Program-made: the position numbers and the translations under genes | Origin: Bradyrhizobium diazoefficiens USDA 110 | GTDB taxonomy: Bacteria; Pseudomonadota; Alphaproteobacteria; Rhizobiales; Xanthobacteraceae | Length of the DNA: 64,000 nt | Reading direction: 5' to 3' | Assembly: GCF_000011365.1 (NCBI RefSeq) | Contig: NC_004463.1 | Span: forward strand, 5,938,001 to 6,002,000 | The notes under the pieces: generated by a model | Told to the model about the DNA's origin: nothing | Seen by the model: the letters and a program-made list of their open reading frames with translations, nothing else | Database searches by the model: none | Shown: one piece after another, positions 27,586-36,647 of the stretch | Layout of the letters: every line of letters begins with the position of its first letter | Position numbering within the stretch: position 1 is the first letter of the stretch

Positions 27586-29151
27586 ATGGGCAATTCTGCG
27601 ACAGACAAGGCGGCCGTCCATCCGGCGCCGCACGAGAAGATCAAGACGATCGAGGAACTGGGAGCGGTCGCGCGCGCCGCGCAGGCCGAGGGCCGCACCG
27701 TTGCGCTCTGCCACGGCGTGTTCGATCTCGTGCATCTCGGCCACGTCCGGCACATCCTGGCGGCGCGCAACGAGGCCGACGTCGTCATCGTGACCGTTAC
27801 GGCCGACCGTTTTGTCAACAAGGGCCCCGGGCGGCCGATCTTCCCGGAGAACATGCGCGCCGAGATGCTGGCCGCGCTCGGCACGGTCGACTGGGTCGGC
27901 ATCAACCAGACATCGAGCGCCGAGCCGATCCTCGATACCGTGCGCCCCGACATCTATGTGAAGGGTTCTGACTACGAGAACCCCGAGGATGACGTCACCG
28001 GCAAGATCGCCACCGAGCGAGAGGCTGTCGAACGTCATGGCGGTCGCATCGTCTTCACGCGCGACGTGACCTTCAGCTCGTCGTCGCTGATGAACCGCTA
28101 CTTCGACATCTACGATCCCCCTTTGCGCGATTACCTCCAGAAGGTGCGCGAAGGCGGTGGCGCCGAACGACTGCTGAAGCTGATCGACAAGATCCAGGAC
28201 ATGCACGTCGTGCTGGTCGGCGACACCATCATCGACGAATACCAGTACGTCACGGCGCTCGGAAAGGCCTCGAAGGAAAACATCGTCGCCACCCTGCTCA
28301 AGAACGGCGAGCAATTTGCCGGCGGCGTCATCGCCGCGGCCAATCACGTGGCGAGCTTCTGCAAGTCGGTGGAGATCGTCACGACGCTGGGTGGCAACGA
28401 CTACCCTGAAGAGTTCATCCGCGCGCATGTCCGCCCGAATGTCACGCTCACGCCGATCCGCGTCCAGGGCCGTCCGACGACCCGCAAATTGCGGTACGTC
28501 GAGCTGGGCTATCTGCACAAGCTCTTCGAAGTCTACACCATGGACGACACGCCGCTCGACGAGACCGAGCGGACGGAGATCGACCGCATCACCGCCGAGC
28601 GCGTTCGCGGCGGGGATGTGGTGATCGTCACCGACTTCGGTCACGGCATGATCGCCCCCAGCACGATCGACACGCTGATCGCGAACTCCAGGTTCCTGGC
28701 GATCAACGCCCAGAGCAACAGCGGAAACCACGGCTACAATCTGATCACGAAGTATCCGCGCGCCGACTACATCTGCATCGACGCGCCGGAAGCGCGCCTG
28801 GCGGCCACCGACAAGTTCAACGACATCGCGTCGGTGATCGAGAACGGCCTGCACCGCAAGATCGACTGCAACAACATGATCATCACGCACGGCTCCTTCG
28901 GCTGCTACCCCTTCTCGTCGAAGACGGGTGTCGCGCGTGTCCCCGCTTTCACCAAGACCGTCGTCGACACCGTCGGCGCGGGCGATGCCTTCTTGACGAT
29001 CACGGCGCCGCTGGTTGCCGCGGGCGGCAATATCGAGGACGTCGCCTTCATCGGCAATGCCGCAGGCGCGATCAAGGTCGGCATCGTCGGTCACCGCAAC
29101 TCGGTCGAAAAGGCCCCCCTGGTCAAGTTTGTCACCGCGTTGCTGAAGTAG
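27586..29151 (+). CDS. Nucleotidyltransferase-PfkB kinase fusion (HldE-like, reversed domain order)
   Basis: Bifunctional protein of 521 residues. Residues ~38-165 are a cytidylyltransferase-like domain with CHGVFDLVHLGHVRHI (HLGH at 50-53) and a late SSSSLMNRYF loop. Residues ~200-521 are a ribokinase/PfkB domain beginning VVLVGDTIIDEY, with FAGGVIAAANHVA and the catalytic DTVGAGDAFLTITAP near 460. E. coli HldE has the kinase first and the adenylyltransferase second; here the order is reversed. By analogy it would phosphorylate C1 of a heptose-like phosphate and later join the sugar-1-phosphate to a nucleotide. The sugar and nucleotide are not known. It follows the epimerase by 84 bases. Confidence 0.82.
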   Translation: MGNSATDKAAVHPAPHEKIKTIEELGAVARAAQAEGRTVALCHGVFDLVHLGHVRHILAARNEADVVIVTVTADRFVNKGPGRPIFPENMRAEMLAALGTVDWVGINQTSSAEPILDTVRPDIYVKGSDYENPEDDVTGKIATEREAVERHGGRIVFTRDVTFSSSSLMNRYFDIYDPPLRDYLQKVREGGGAERLLKLIDKIQDMHVVLVGDTIIDEYQYVTALGKASKENIVATLLKNGEQFAGGVIAAANHVASFCKSVEIVTTLGGNDYPEEFIRAHVRPNVTLTPIRVQGRPTTRKLRYVELGYLHKLFEVYTMDDTPLDETERTEIDRITAERVRGGDVVIVTDFGHGMIAPSTIDTLIANSRFLAINAQSNSGNHGYNLITKYPRADYICIDAPEARLAATDKFNDIASVIENGLHRKIDCNNMIITHGSFGCYPFSSKTGVARVPAFTKTVVDTVGAGDAFLTITAPLVAAGGNIEDVAFIGNAAGAIKVGIVGHRNSVEKAPLVKFVTALLK

Positions 29152-29175
29152 CGCAAAGAATTCTGGAGAACGACA

Positions 29176-30177
29176 GTGATTGATCAGAAATGGAACGTGA
29201 TGGTCACCGGTGGCGCCGGCTATGTCGGCAGCGTGCTGGTTCCCCACTTGCTGGCCGCGGGCCACAAGGTCACCGTGCTCGACCTGTTCATGTATGGCGA
29301 ATCCGTCTTCGACGCGGTTCGCAACAATCCGAATCTCCGGCTGATCAAGGGCGACATCCGCGATCAGGCCGCGATCAACGAGGCCCTGCGCGGCAACAAC
29401 GCGGTGATCCACCTCGCCTGCATCTCCAACGACCCCTCGTTCGAGCTGGATCCGGCGCTCGGCAAGTCCATCAACTACGACTGTTTCCGGCCGATGGTGC
29501 GCGCCGCGAAGAAGGCGGGCATCAAGCGCTTCATCTATGCCTCCTCCTCGAGCGTCTACGGCATCAAGGACGAGGCCGAGGTGACCGAGGAGCTGTCCTG
29601 CGAGCCGCTCACGGACTACTCGAAGTTCAAGGCGATGTGCGAGACCGACCTTGCCGACGAGGCGGCGTCCGGGTTCGTCGCCTGCACCGTTCGTCCCGCC
29701 ACCGTCTGCGGCTACGCACCGCGGCAGCGGCTCGACGTCGTCGTCAACATCCTGACCAATCTCGCGGTCAACACCGGCCGCATCCGCGTGTTCGGCGGAA
29801 CGCAGCGCCGGCCCAACCTGCACATCGAGGACATGTCCGCGGCCTATCTGTTCCTGCTTCAGCAGGACGACGCAAAGATCGACGGAAAGACCTACAATAT
29901 CGGCTACGAAAACCACTCGCTCATGAAGATCGCCGACATCGTGAAATCGGTGGTGGGCAACAACGTCGACATCGCGGTCGAGCCGACCGACGACCTGCGC
30001 TCCTACCATGTGTCCTCGGAGAAGATCCGCCGCGAACTCGGATTTGCGCCGACGCACACGATCGAACAAGCCGTGTCCGGACTGGTGGACGCCTTCAAGG
30101 CCGGCCGCCTGCCGAACTCGCTCAACGACCCCCGGTACTTCAACATCAAGATGATGCAGAATATCAGCCTGAAGTGA
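29176..30177 (+). CDS. NAD-dependent sugar-nucleotide epimerase/dehydratase (second)
   Basis: Extended short-chain dehydrogenase of 333 residues from a GTG start with GGAGA ten bases upstream. The NAD motif TGGAGYVGS is at residues 11-19, catalytic Tyr148/Lys152 in DYSKFK, and Ser-rich YASSSSVYG before them. It probably changes configuration or oxidation of the sugar activated by the preceding fusion protein. It shares only the family fold with the epimerase at 26473, so they likely do different steps. Its stop overlaps the next GTG start by four bases (GTGA). Confidence 0.87.
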   Translation: MIDQKWNVMVTGGAGYVGSVLVPHLLAAGHKVTVLDLFMYGESVFDAVRNNPNLRLIKGDIRDQAAINEALRGNNAVIHLACISNDPSFELDPALGKSINYDCFRPMVRAAKKAGIKRFIYASSSSVYGIKDEAEVTEELSCEPLTDYSKFKAMCETDLADEAASGFVACTVRPATVCGYAPRQRLDVVVNILTNLAVNTGRIRVFGGTQRRPNLHIEDMSAAYLFLLQQDDAKIDGKTYNIGYENHSLMKIADIVKSVVGNNVDIAVEPTDDLRSYHVSSEKIRRELGFAPTHTIEQAVSGLVDAFKAGRLPNSLNDPRYFNIKMMQNISLK

Positions 30178-30794
30178 GCGGCGTGCGGATCGGCATCGAT
30201 TTCGACAACACGATCATCTGCTACGACAAGGTCTTTGCCGCCGTCGCGCGTCAGCGCGGGCTGGTGCCCGAGGGCTGGGAGGGGCCGAAGACCGATGTGC
30301 GGGATCATCTGCGATCCCGCACTGGCGGCGAGCTCGCTTGGCAAGGGCTGCAAGGCTTCGTCTACGGCAAGGGCATTGGCGGCGCCGAAATCTATCCGGG
30401 CGTGCGGGAATTCCTGGCGGCGTGCAGACAGGCTGGCGCGAAGGTGTACATCGTCAGCCACAAGACCCGATTCGGTCATCAGGATCCCGACCATACCGAC
30501 CTGCGTGAAGCCGCGCGCGGCTGGCTGCGTGGTGCCGGCCTGATCGACGCTGCGGATGCGGCAGTGGCTGCCGGCGACGTTTATTTCGAGGACACGATGG
30601 CCGCCAAGGTCGAGCGACTCGTGAGCCTGGAGCTCGACATCTTCATCGACGATCTCGTTGAGGTCTTCGAGCAACCGCATTTTCCGAAGGGCACGCGATC
30701 GATCCTGTTCACGCGTTCGCAGCCTCCCCACCCCGAACACTGCAAGCCGATCGCGACATGGACCGGCATCCGCCACGAGGTGTTTGCGGAATGA
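30174..30794 (+). CDS. HAD-superfamily phosphatase-like protein
   Basis: Product of 206 residues. I start at GTG 30174, which overlaps the previous stop; GTG at 30183 is the alternative. The HAD nucleophile motif DFDNT has Asp9 and Asp11. Downstream come a Ser/Lys segment (YIVSHKTRFG) and the acidic motif FIDDLVEVF. All catalytic elements look present. In a heptose-like pathway this would fill the role of GmhB, removing a phosphate, though it is not closely similar to GmhB. The stop overlaps the next ATG (ATGA). Confidence 0.75.
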   Translation: MSGVRIGIDFDNTIICYDKVFAAVARQRGLVPEGWEGPKTDVRDHLRSRTGGELAWQGLQGFVYGKGIGGAEIYPGVREFLAACRQAGAKVYIVSHKTRFGHQDPDHTDLREAARGWLRGAGLIDAADAAVAAGDVYFEDTMAAKVERLVSLELDIFIDDLVEVFEQPHFPKGTRSILFTRSQPPHPEHCKPIATWTGIRHEVFAE

Positions 30795-31828
30795 GCGAGC
30801 CCGAGATCAGCGCGCCGGATGCAATGGCGATCGGCAGCCGCCTGGCCGGAGCGCGGGTCGCGGCCGCCCAACCGGCGCGGGCCGGCGGCAACAACAGGGT
30901 GTTTCGGCTGGAGATGGCGGAGGGACCGCCCCTCGCCCTCAAGCATTATCCGTCCGACGGGCGCGATCGCCTGGGACAGGAATATGACGCGCTGTCGTTT
31001 CTGTCGCGCCACGGCATCATGTCGACACCGCGCCCGATCGCGAAGGATTCCGGTGCGTTCTGCGCGCTGTATCAATGGTTCGACGGCGAAGCGGCGGTGC
31101 TGCGCCCTCAGGACGGCGATGCCGATCAACTGGCTGATTTCCTGATCGCGTTGCAGAAACTGCGCAACGCCGACGGCGCGCAAACTTTGCGGAACGCTTC
31201 GGCCAGCATCTTCTCGCCCGAGGAAGCCGTCGCCCAGTACGGGCAGCGCCTGGACGGACTGAGGCGCGCCTCGGATGATCATCCGGACCTGCGCGCGTTC
31301 ATGGACGACAGCCTGGTTCCCAGCACTGCCATCGCGATTCGGCGGCTCCGCCAGCGCTATGCGGAACTCGGCCGGGATCCCGCAGCGGACCTTGCGCCCG
31401 CGCATCGCGCGTTGAGCCCGTCGGATTTCGGACTACACAATGCGCTGCGCGCCGCGGACGGCCGGCTGCGCTTCATCGACTTCGAATATTTCGGCTGGGA
31501 CGATCCGGTCAAGCTGGTGTCGGACACCGCGATTCACCCCGGTAGCAATCTGCCTGAAGCCAAAGCAAATCGATTGACCGAACGCCTCGCGCAAGCCTTC
31601 GCGGCTAGGGATGACGCGTTTGCGATCCGCCTTGACGTACTGTATCCTCTGTTTGGAGCGATTTGGTGCCTGATTGTCCTGAATGCCTATTTGCCGGAAA
31701 GCCGCTCCCGGCGCGCCTTGGCTGCGCAAGGTGGCGACCTGACGGTCCGCCTCGCCGGTCAGCTCGACAAAGCCCGCCAGCTCCATCAAACGATTTGCCA
31801 ACGTGATCCAGATCTCACCCCACGCTGA
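30791..31828 (+). CDS. Aminoglycoside-phosphotransferase-like (APH) small-molecule kinase
   Basis: Product of 345 residues with a protein-kinase-like fold. A glycine-rich loop RAGGNNRVFRL at residues 30-40 is followed by Lys51. A divergent catalytic loop LSPSDFGLHN lies near 208-217, and the metal-binding FIDFEYFGWDDP near 228-239. The catalytic Asp and Asn are kept. In this setting it may phosphorylate a sugar or sugar alcohol, as related kinases do in other sugar pathways. Its ATG overlaps the HAD stop by four bases, and its own end overlaps the transketolase start by 26 bases. Confidence 0.75.
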   Translation: MSEPEISAPDAMAIGSRLAGARVAAAQPARAGGNNRVFRLEMAEGPPLALKHYPSDGRDRLGQEYDALSFLSRHGIMSTPRPIAKDSGAFCALYQWFDGEAAVLRPQDGDADQLADFLIALQKLRNADGAQTLRNASASIFSPEEAVAQYGQRLDGLRRASDDHPDLRAFMDDSLVPSTAIAIRRLRQRYAELGRDPAADLAPAHRALSPSDFGLHNALRAADGRLRFIDFEYFGWDDPVKLVSDTAIHPGSNLPEAKANRLTERLAQAFAARDDAFAIRLDVLYPLFGAIWCLIVLNAYLPESRSRRALAAQGGDLTVRLAGQLDKARQLHQTICQRDPDLTPR

Positions 31829-32651
31829 AGCCGCCCTCACCTGCACGCTCGACGAGCGCAGCCTTTACCTGCGCCGCCTGGTCCTCGGTTCTGTCCGTTC
31901 GGCGGGACGCGGACATGTCGGTCCGGCCCTGTCGCTGATCGAGATGGTCCGCGTGCTCTACGACGATGTGCTGCGGATCGATCCGAAGAACCCGCGCGAT
32001 CCAAATCGCGACCGCGCGATTCTCAGCAAGGGACACGGTTGTCTGGCGCTCTACGCGCTCCTGGCCGATCGCGGCTTCTTGCCCCTGTCGGAGCTGGACG
32101 GCTTTTGCGGCCCGGACAGTATTCTGGGCGGACATCCCGAATACGGAATGGTGCCTGGGGTCGAGGCCTCGACTGGCGCGCTTGGACATGGTCTGTCGAT
32201 CGGTGTCGGCCTTGCGCTCGCCGCACGCATGCGCGAACGCACTTACCGCACCTTCGTCCTGCTCGGCGACGGCGAGATCAACGAGGGATCGGTGTGGGAG
32301 GCGGCGATGGGCGCGGCCAAGCACGGGCTCGACAACCTCGTCGCGCTGATCGACTACAACAAGCTCCAGAGCTACGGACCCACCGACTACGTGCTGCCGC
32401 TGGAGCCGCTTGCGGACAAGTGGCGCAGCTTCGGCTTTGCCGTGCAGGAGCTCAACGGCCACGACGTCGGCGCCCTGCGCACAGTCCTGAAGCAAGTCCC
32501 GCCCGTTGCGGGGAAACCCACCGCGATCATCTGCCATACCGTCAAGGGCAAGGGTCTGCCGGCCGCAGAATCCAACGCCGACTGGCATCACAAGAACAAG
32601 CTGACCGACAGCGAGCTCGACGCGATACGCGTTGCTGTCGGCGATTTTTGA
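31803..32651 (+). CDS. Transketolase, N-terminal (thiamine diphosphate-binding) subunit
   Basis: Product of 282 residues from a GTG start. The thiamine diphosphate motif begins GDGEIN at 155-160 and ends at Asn186 (DYNK). SKGHGCLALYALLA and EASTGALGHGLSIGVGLALA are typical of split transketolases. It pairs with the next gene to form one enzyme that moves two-carbon units between sugars. Its presence in a sugar-nucleotide cluster suggests dedicated synthesis of a ketose, or two-carbon extension of a sugar. It overlaps the kinase gene by 26 bases. Confidence 0.9.
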   Translation: MIQISPHAEAALTCTLDERSLYLRRLVLGSVRSAGRGHVGPALSLIEMVRVLYDDVLRIDPKNPRDPNRDRAILSKGHGCLALYALLADRGFLPLSELDGFCGPDSILGGHPEYGMVPGVEASTGALGHGLSIGVGLALAARMRERTYRTFVLLGDGEINEGSVWEAAMGAAKHGLDNLVALIDYNKLQSYGPTDYVLPLEPLADKWRSFGFAVQELNGHDVGALRTVLKQVPPVAGKPTAIICHTVKGKGLPAAESNADWHHKNKLTDSELDAIRVAVGDF

Positions 32652-32661
32652 TCGGCACCCC

Positions 32662-33621
32662 ATGCGCAACACCGCCATGAACATGGTCCACAAGCTCGCC
32701 GCGCGCGACGAGCGTGTGCTTTACATCGGCTCCGATCCCGGCGCGGGCACCTTGCGCGCGATGAGCAAGGAGTTTCCGAAGCGCCATCTGATCGAAGGCA
32801 TCTCGGAAGCGCACATCATCGGCATGTCGGCTGGCCTCGCGATGGAAGGCTTCGTGCCCTACGTCAACACCATCGCGACATTCCTCACTCGCCGCTGCTA
32901 CGAGCAGGTCGCCGTCGACCTCTGCCTGCACAATCTGCCGGTGCGGCTGATCGCCAATGGCGGCGGGCTCGTCTATGCGCCGCTCGGCCCCACCCACCAG
33001 GCGATCGAGGACATCGCCATCATGCGGGCGCTGCCCAACATGACGGTGGTCTGCCCGTGCGATGCCGACGAGGCGGCGCGCATGATGGAGCAGACCCTCG
33101 ACTGGAAGGGACCGATCTACATCCGCCTGGGCAAGGGCGGCGATGCCATCGTCTCGAAGGCCGAGCACGGCTTTGAGATCGGCAAGGCCATCCTGATGCG
33201 GCCGCCGGGTGACGTCCTCATGGTGACCACCGGAATCATGCTTCAGCGGGCGCTGGCTGCAGCCGACCTGCTGGCGGCACAAGGCGTCCGCGCGGGCATC
33301 CTGCACATGCATACCGTCAAGCCGCTCGACACCGAGGCGCTGCTGCAAGCGATCCGCGGCATCAAGCTTGTGGCAACTCTCGAGGAGCATGTCCCGTCCG
33401 GCGGCCTCGGCAGCGCGGTCGCGGAGACGCTGATCGACAAGCTCGGGGCAGGCCTGCCGGCGATGCTGCGGCTGTCGCTGCCGGACAGCTTCATGCACAA
33501 TTACGGCTCGCAGGACTCGCTGCTGAAGAAGCACGGGCTTTCCGCCGGCGCCATTGCCGCCTCGATCGAGCGCGCGCTTGCCGCCTCGCACACCGCCTCC
33601 CCTCAACTCCATTCCACCTGA
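32662..33621 (+). CDS. Transketolase, C-terminal (pyrimidine-binding) subunit
   Basis: Product of 319 residues starting at the ATG at 32662 (MRNTAMNMVHKLA), 10 bases after the N-subunit stop. A TTG at 32632 would add ten residues and overlap that gene. The catalytic Glu lies in IEGISEAHIIGMSAGLA. The FLTRRCYEQVAVD segment and the C-terminal domain (LHMHTVKPLDTEALLQ, then EEHVPSGGLGSAVAE) are intact. Together the two subunits make a complete transketolase or DXPS-like enzyme. Confidence 0.9.
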   Translation: MRNTAMNMVHKLAARDERVLYIGSDPGAGTLRAMSKEFPKRHLIEGISEAHIIGMSAGLAMEGFVPYVNTIATFLTRRCYEQVAVDLCLHNLPVRLIANGGGLVYAPLGPTHQAIEDIAIMRALPNMTVVCPCDADEAARMMEQTLDWKGPIYIRLGKGGDAIVSKAEHGFEIGKAILMRPPGDVLMVTTGIMLQRALAAADLLAAQGVRAGILHMHTVKPLDTEALLQAIRGIKLVATLEEHVPSGGLGSAVAETLIDKLGAGLPAMLRLSLPDSFMHNYGSQDSLLKKHGLSAGAIAASIERALAASHTASPQLHST

Positions 33622-33629
33622 CGGGCCAC

Positions 33630-34736
33630 ATGTACGACGTTCGATATTCCTATCTGCTCGAGCAATTCTCCGATCCTGCCCCCATCCTGGCCGAGATCGG
33701 CCGGCTGGTCGCGACCGGGGACTTCACCCTTGGCAAGCCCGTCGCCGAATTCGAGAAGCGCTTTGCCGAGCTGATCGGCGTGCGCCACGCCATCGGCGTT
33801 GGATCGGGCACCGACGCGCTCAAGCTGCCGCTCAAGGCGCTCGGCATTGGCCATGGCGATGAAGTCATCACCGCCGCCAATACGTTCATCGCGACCGTCG
33901 GCGCCATCGCGGAGACCGGGGCGAAGCCCGTGCTGGTCGACTGCGACGATTCGTTCTGCATGAACGTCGACTATGTCGAAGCCGCGATCACGGCGAAGAC
34001 TAAGGCGATCATGCCGGTTCAGTTGACCGGCGAGGTCACCGACATGGGCAAGCTGATGGCGATCGCGCAGCGCCACAACATCCCCGTCGTCGAGGACGCC
34101 TGCCAGGGCATCCTGTCTGAGTTCGCGGGAAAGCGCTCCGGCACCCACGGCATCGCGGCCGGCTTTTCCCTGCACCCGCTCAAGAACCTGAACGTCTGGG
34201 GCGATGCCGGCGTCGTCGTCACCAATGACGACGGCATGAACGAGAAGCTCCGGCTCATCCGCAACCACGGCATGAAGAACCGCGACGAGATCGCGATCCT
34301 CGGCTGCAACTCGCGGCTCGATTCCTTGCAGGCCGTCGTCGGCAACTGGCTGATCGGCCAGACCAGCGAGATCACGCGGCGCCGGATCGAGAACGCGGCC
34401 TATTACGACGCAGGCCTCGCCGGCCTGCCCGGCCTGCGCGTCCCGCCGCGCCGGCCCAACGTGAAGCACGTCTATCACCTCTACATGGTGTTCGCCGAAC
34501 GCCGCGACGAGCTTTACAAGTACTGCCTGGACAACGGCATCGAAGCCAAGATCCACTATCCGATCCCGCTGTATCAGCAGGAAGGCCTCAAGCATCTCGG
34601 TTACGCCCCCGGAACGTTCCCGGTTACCGACCGTCATGCCAAGGAAGTCATCAGCTTCCCGGTGGACCAGCACCTGACGCGCGCGCAGCAGGACCGCGTC
34701 ATCGAGACTGTCAGGAAGTTCTGCCATGGACGCTGA
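33630..34736 (+). CDS. DegT/DnrJ/EryC1/StrS aminotransferase (first of two)
   Basis: Pyridoxal-phosphate sugar aminotransferase of 368 residues. GSGTDALKLPL (58-68), Asp156 in VVEDACQ and the Schiff-base Lys185 in SLHPLKNLNVWGDAG are present, as is the C-terminal KIHYPIPLYQQEGL signature. It should transfer an amino group from glutamate to a keto-sugar nucleotide, although some family members act as dehydratases. It overlaps the following paralogue by 11 bases and lies nine bases after the transketolase. Confidence 0.87.
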   Translation: MYDVRYSYLLEQFSDPAPILAEIGRLVATGDFTLGKPVAEFEKRFAELIGVRHAIGVGSGTDALKLPLKALGIGHGDEVITAANTFIATVGAIAETGAKPVLVDCDDSFCMNVDYVEAAITAKTKAIMPVQLTGEVTDMGKLMAIAQRHNIPVVEDACQGILSEFAGKRSGTHGIAAGFSLHPLKNLNVWGDAGVVVTNDDGMNEKLRLIRNHGMKNRDEIAILGCNSRLDSLQAVVGNWLIGQTSEITRRRIENAAYYDAGLAGLPGLRVPPRRPNVKHVYHLYMVFAERRDELYKYCLDNGIEAKIHYPIPLYQQEGLKHLGYAPGTFPVTDRHAKEVISFPVDQHLTRAQQDRVIETVRKFCHGR

Positions 34737-35844
34737 CACCGGCCGTCGGCGCATCGGTTACGTCAACCTTCCGGCGCAATTCGAGGAAGAGCGCGCCGAG
34801 ATCATGCAGGCGGTCGAGGGCGTGTTCCAGCGCGGCGATTTCATCGGCGGTGCGGCGGTCGGAAAGCTCGAAGAGGAATTGTCCGCCTATCTCGGCTCGC
34901 CGCATGTCGTGACGCTGAATTCCGGCACCGATGCGCTGATCCTCGCGATGAGGGCGCTCGACATCGGTCCCGGCGACGAGGTCATCACCCCGCCGAATTC
35001 GTTCGTGGCATCGACCGCCGCGATCATCGCAGTCGGCGCCTCGCCGGTCTTTGCGGACGTGCTGCCGGACCAGAACATCGATCCGGCCGCGGTCGAGGCC
35101 GCCGTCACGCCGCGGACCAAGGCGATCATGCCGGTGCACCTGACTGGGCGCATGGCCGACATGAACCCGCTGATGGCGATCGCAAGCAAGCACGCCCTCG
35201 CCGTGATCGAGGATAGCGCGCAGGCCGTCGGCTCGACCTATGACGGGCGAATGAGCGGCACCATCGGAACCTTCGGCTGCTTCTCCGCGCATCCGCTGAA
35301 GAACCTCAATGCCGCGGGCGATGCCGGCTTCCTCGTCACCGCCGACGCCGAGCTTGCCGCACGAATTCGCCGCCTGCGTAATCACGGTCTGATCAACCGC
35401 AGCGACGTCCAGGAATGGGGCATCGTATCGCGGCTCGACACGCTGCAGGCCGAGCTGCTTCGCATTCGCCTGCGCAACCTGCCCTCGGTGATCGAGCGCC
35501 GGCGGCGCAACGCCGCGCAATACCGCGCCGAGCTCGCAGGCCTGCCGCTGTTCATTCCGCCCTGCCGCAACATCGAGTTCAACACGTTCCACACCTTCGT
35601 GGTGCAGACCGACCGCCGCAACGACTTCCAGAAATATCTTGCCGACAACGGCATCGAGACCGCGATCCATTATCCGGTCCCGATCCACCTGCAGCCGGCG
35701 GCAGCGCATCTGGGTCATGGTCGCGGCGCATTTCCGGTGACCGAGCAGCAGGCCGACCAGATCCTCACCCTTCCCATCAACCAGTTCCTCTCGGCCGCCG
35801 ATATCAGCTATATCTGCGCGACCGCCCGGGAGTACTTCGCATGA
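34726..35844 (+). CDS. DegT/DnrJ/EryC1/StrS aminotransferase (second of two)
   Basis: Paralogue of the preceding gene, 372 residues. It carries NSGTDALILAM at 66-76, Asp163 in VIEDSAQ and Lys192 in SAHPLKNLNAAGDAG, and ends with the TAIHYPVPIHLQPAA signature. Two adjacent but diverged aminotransferases, both with the catalytic lysine, suggest two amination steps or a heterodimer. The start overlaps the first DegT gene by 11 bases and the stop overlaps the oxygenase start by four. Confidence 0.87.
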   Translation: MDADTGRRRIGYVNLPAQFEEERAEIMQAVEGVFQRGDFIGGAAVGKLEEELSAYLGSPHVVTLNSGTDALILAMRALDIGPGDEVITPPNSFVASTAAIIAVGASPVFADVLPDQNIDPAAVEAAVTPRTKAIMPVHLTGRMADMNPLMAIASKHALAVIEDSAQAVGSTYDGRMSGTIGTFGCFSAHPLKNLNAAGDAGFLVTADAELAARIRRLRNHGLINRSDVQEWGIVSRLDTLQAELLRIRLRNLPSVIERRRRNAAQYRAELAGLPLFIPPCRNIEFNTFHTFVVQTDRRNDFQKYLADNGIETAIHYPVPIHLQPAAAHLGHGRGAFPVTEQQADQILTLPINQFLSAADISYICATAREYFA

Positions 35845-36647
35845 CGGATACGGACTTCCTCGAGGCCGATGAGCAGGCGCTGGCGCAGCGCTTCATCGAC
35901 GATGGCTTTGTCACCACGCCGGCCGACGACCGCGCCGGGCTCGACCGCATCCAGCGGCGCGCCGCCGAACTCGCGGCGGACTATCTCAAGCTGCCGCACA
36001 GCAACGATCCCTATGCGATGCTCGACACCATCCACACGCGCGTGAGCGTGAGTGATCTCAACGGATTGCGGCTGCACGTCTTCAACGGCCTCAACGCCGA
36101 GCCCTGGTTCCGGCCGACCTATTTCCGTCTGGCGCGCTCGACGATCGAGACCATCGTCGGCAACGAGCTCTGCATGCAGCGCCGCGTCAATCTCAGCATC
36201 CAGCTTCCCGGCGACAGCTCATCGCTGCTCGCCACCCATTCCGACGTCTGGTCGGGGGACTCGCCGTTCGAGGTCGTGGTGTGGGTGCCGCTGGTCGACG
36301 TCCGCCGCACCAAATCGATGTACCTGCTGCCGCCGTCCCTGAACGGCGAGATGCAGGACCGGATGGCCAGCCTGCGCAGCGCCGAGGAGCTGTACAAGAC
36401 GATCAAGCCGCACGCGACCTTCATCGAGATCCCCTACGGTCACGTGATGCTGTTCAACCAGACACTGATGCACGGCAATCGCGTCAACGAGGAGCCCGGC
36501 ACACGCTGGAGCATGAACTGCCGCTTCAAGAGCATCATGTCCCCCTACGCGGACAAGCGCTTCGGCGAATTCTTCGAACCGATCCTGCTGCGCCCGGCGA
36601 CACGGGTCGGCATGCAATACAAGCTGCCCGGAGGCTTCCATGGCTGA
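35841..36647 (+). CDS. 2-oxoglutarate/Fe(II)-dependent oxygenase of sporadic carbohydrate clusters
   Basis: Product of 268 residues from the ATG at 35841, overlapping the previous stop (ATGA). The iron ligands appear to be His133 and Asp135 in THSDVW and His211 in LMHGNRVNE. Arg222 or Arg228 downstream would hold 2-oxoglutarate. The sequence and its pairing with the next gene match my memory of the NCBI family for 2OG-Fe(II) oxygenases in 'sporadic carbohydrate clusters'. It probably hydroxylates a sugar intermediate. The next gene starts eight bases before its end. Confidence 0.75.
   Translation: MTDTDFLEADEQALAQRFIDDGFVTTPADDRAGLDRIQRRAAELAADYLKLPHSNDPYAMLDTIHTRVSVSDLNGLRLHVFNGLNAEPWFRPTYFRLARSTIETIVGNELCMQRRVNLSIQLPGDSSSLLATHSDVWSGDSPFEVVVWVPLVDVRRTKSMYLLPPSLNGEMQDRMASLRSAEELYKTIKPHATFIEIPYGHVMLFNQTLMHGNRVNEEPGTRWSMNCRFKSIMSPYADKRFGEFFEPILLRPATRVGMQYKLPGGFHG

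Noticed and set aside
27535..30069. An 844-codon open frame on the minus strand opposite the kinase fusion and second epimerase
   Set aside because: Same mirror effect. The plus-strand genes have clear motifs, tight operon spacing and plausible starts; this frame has none.
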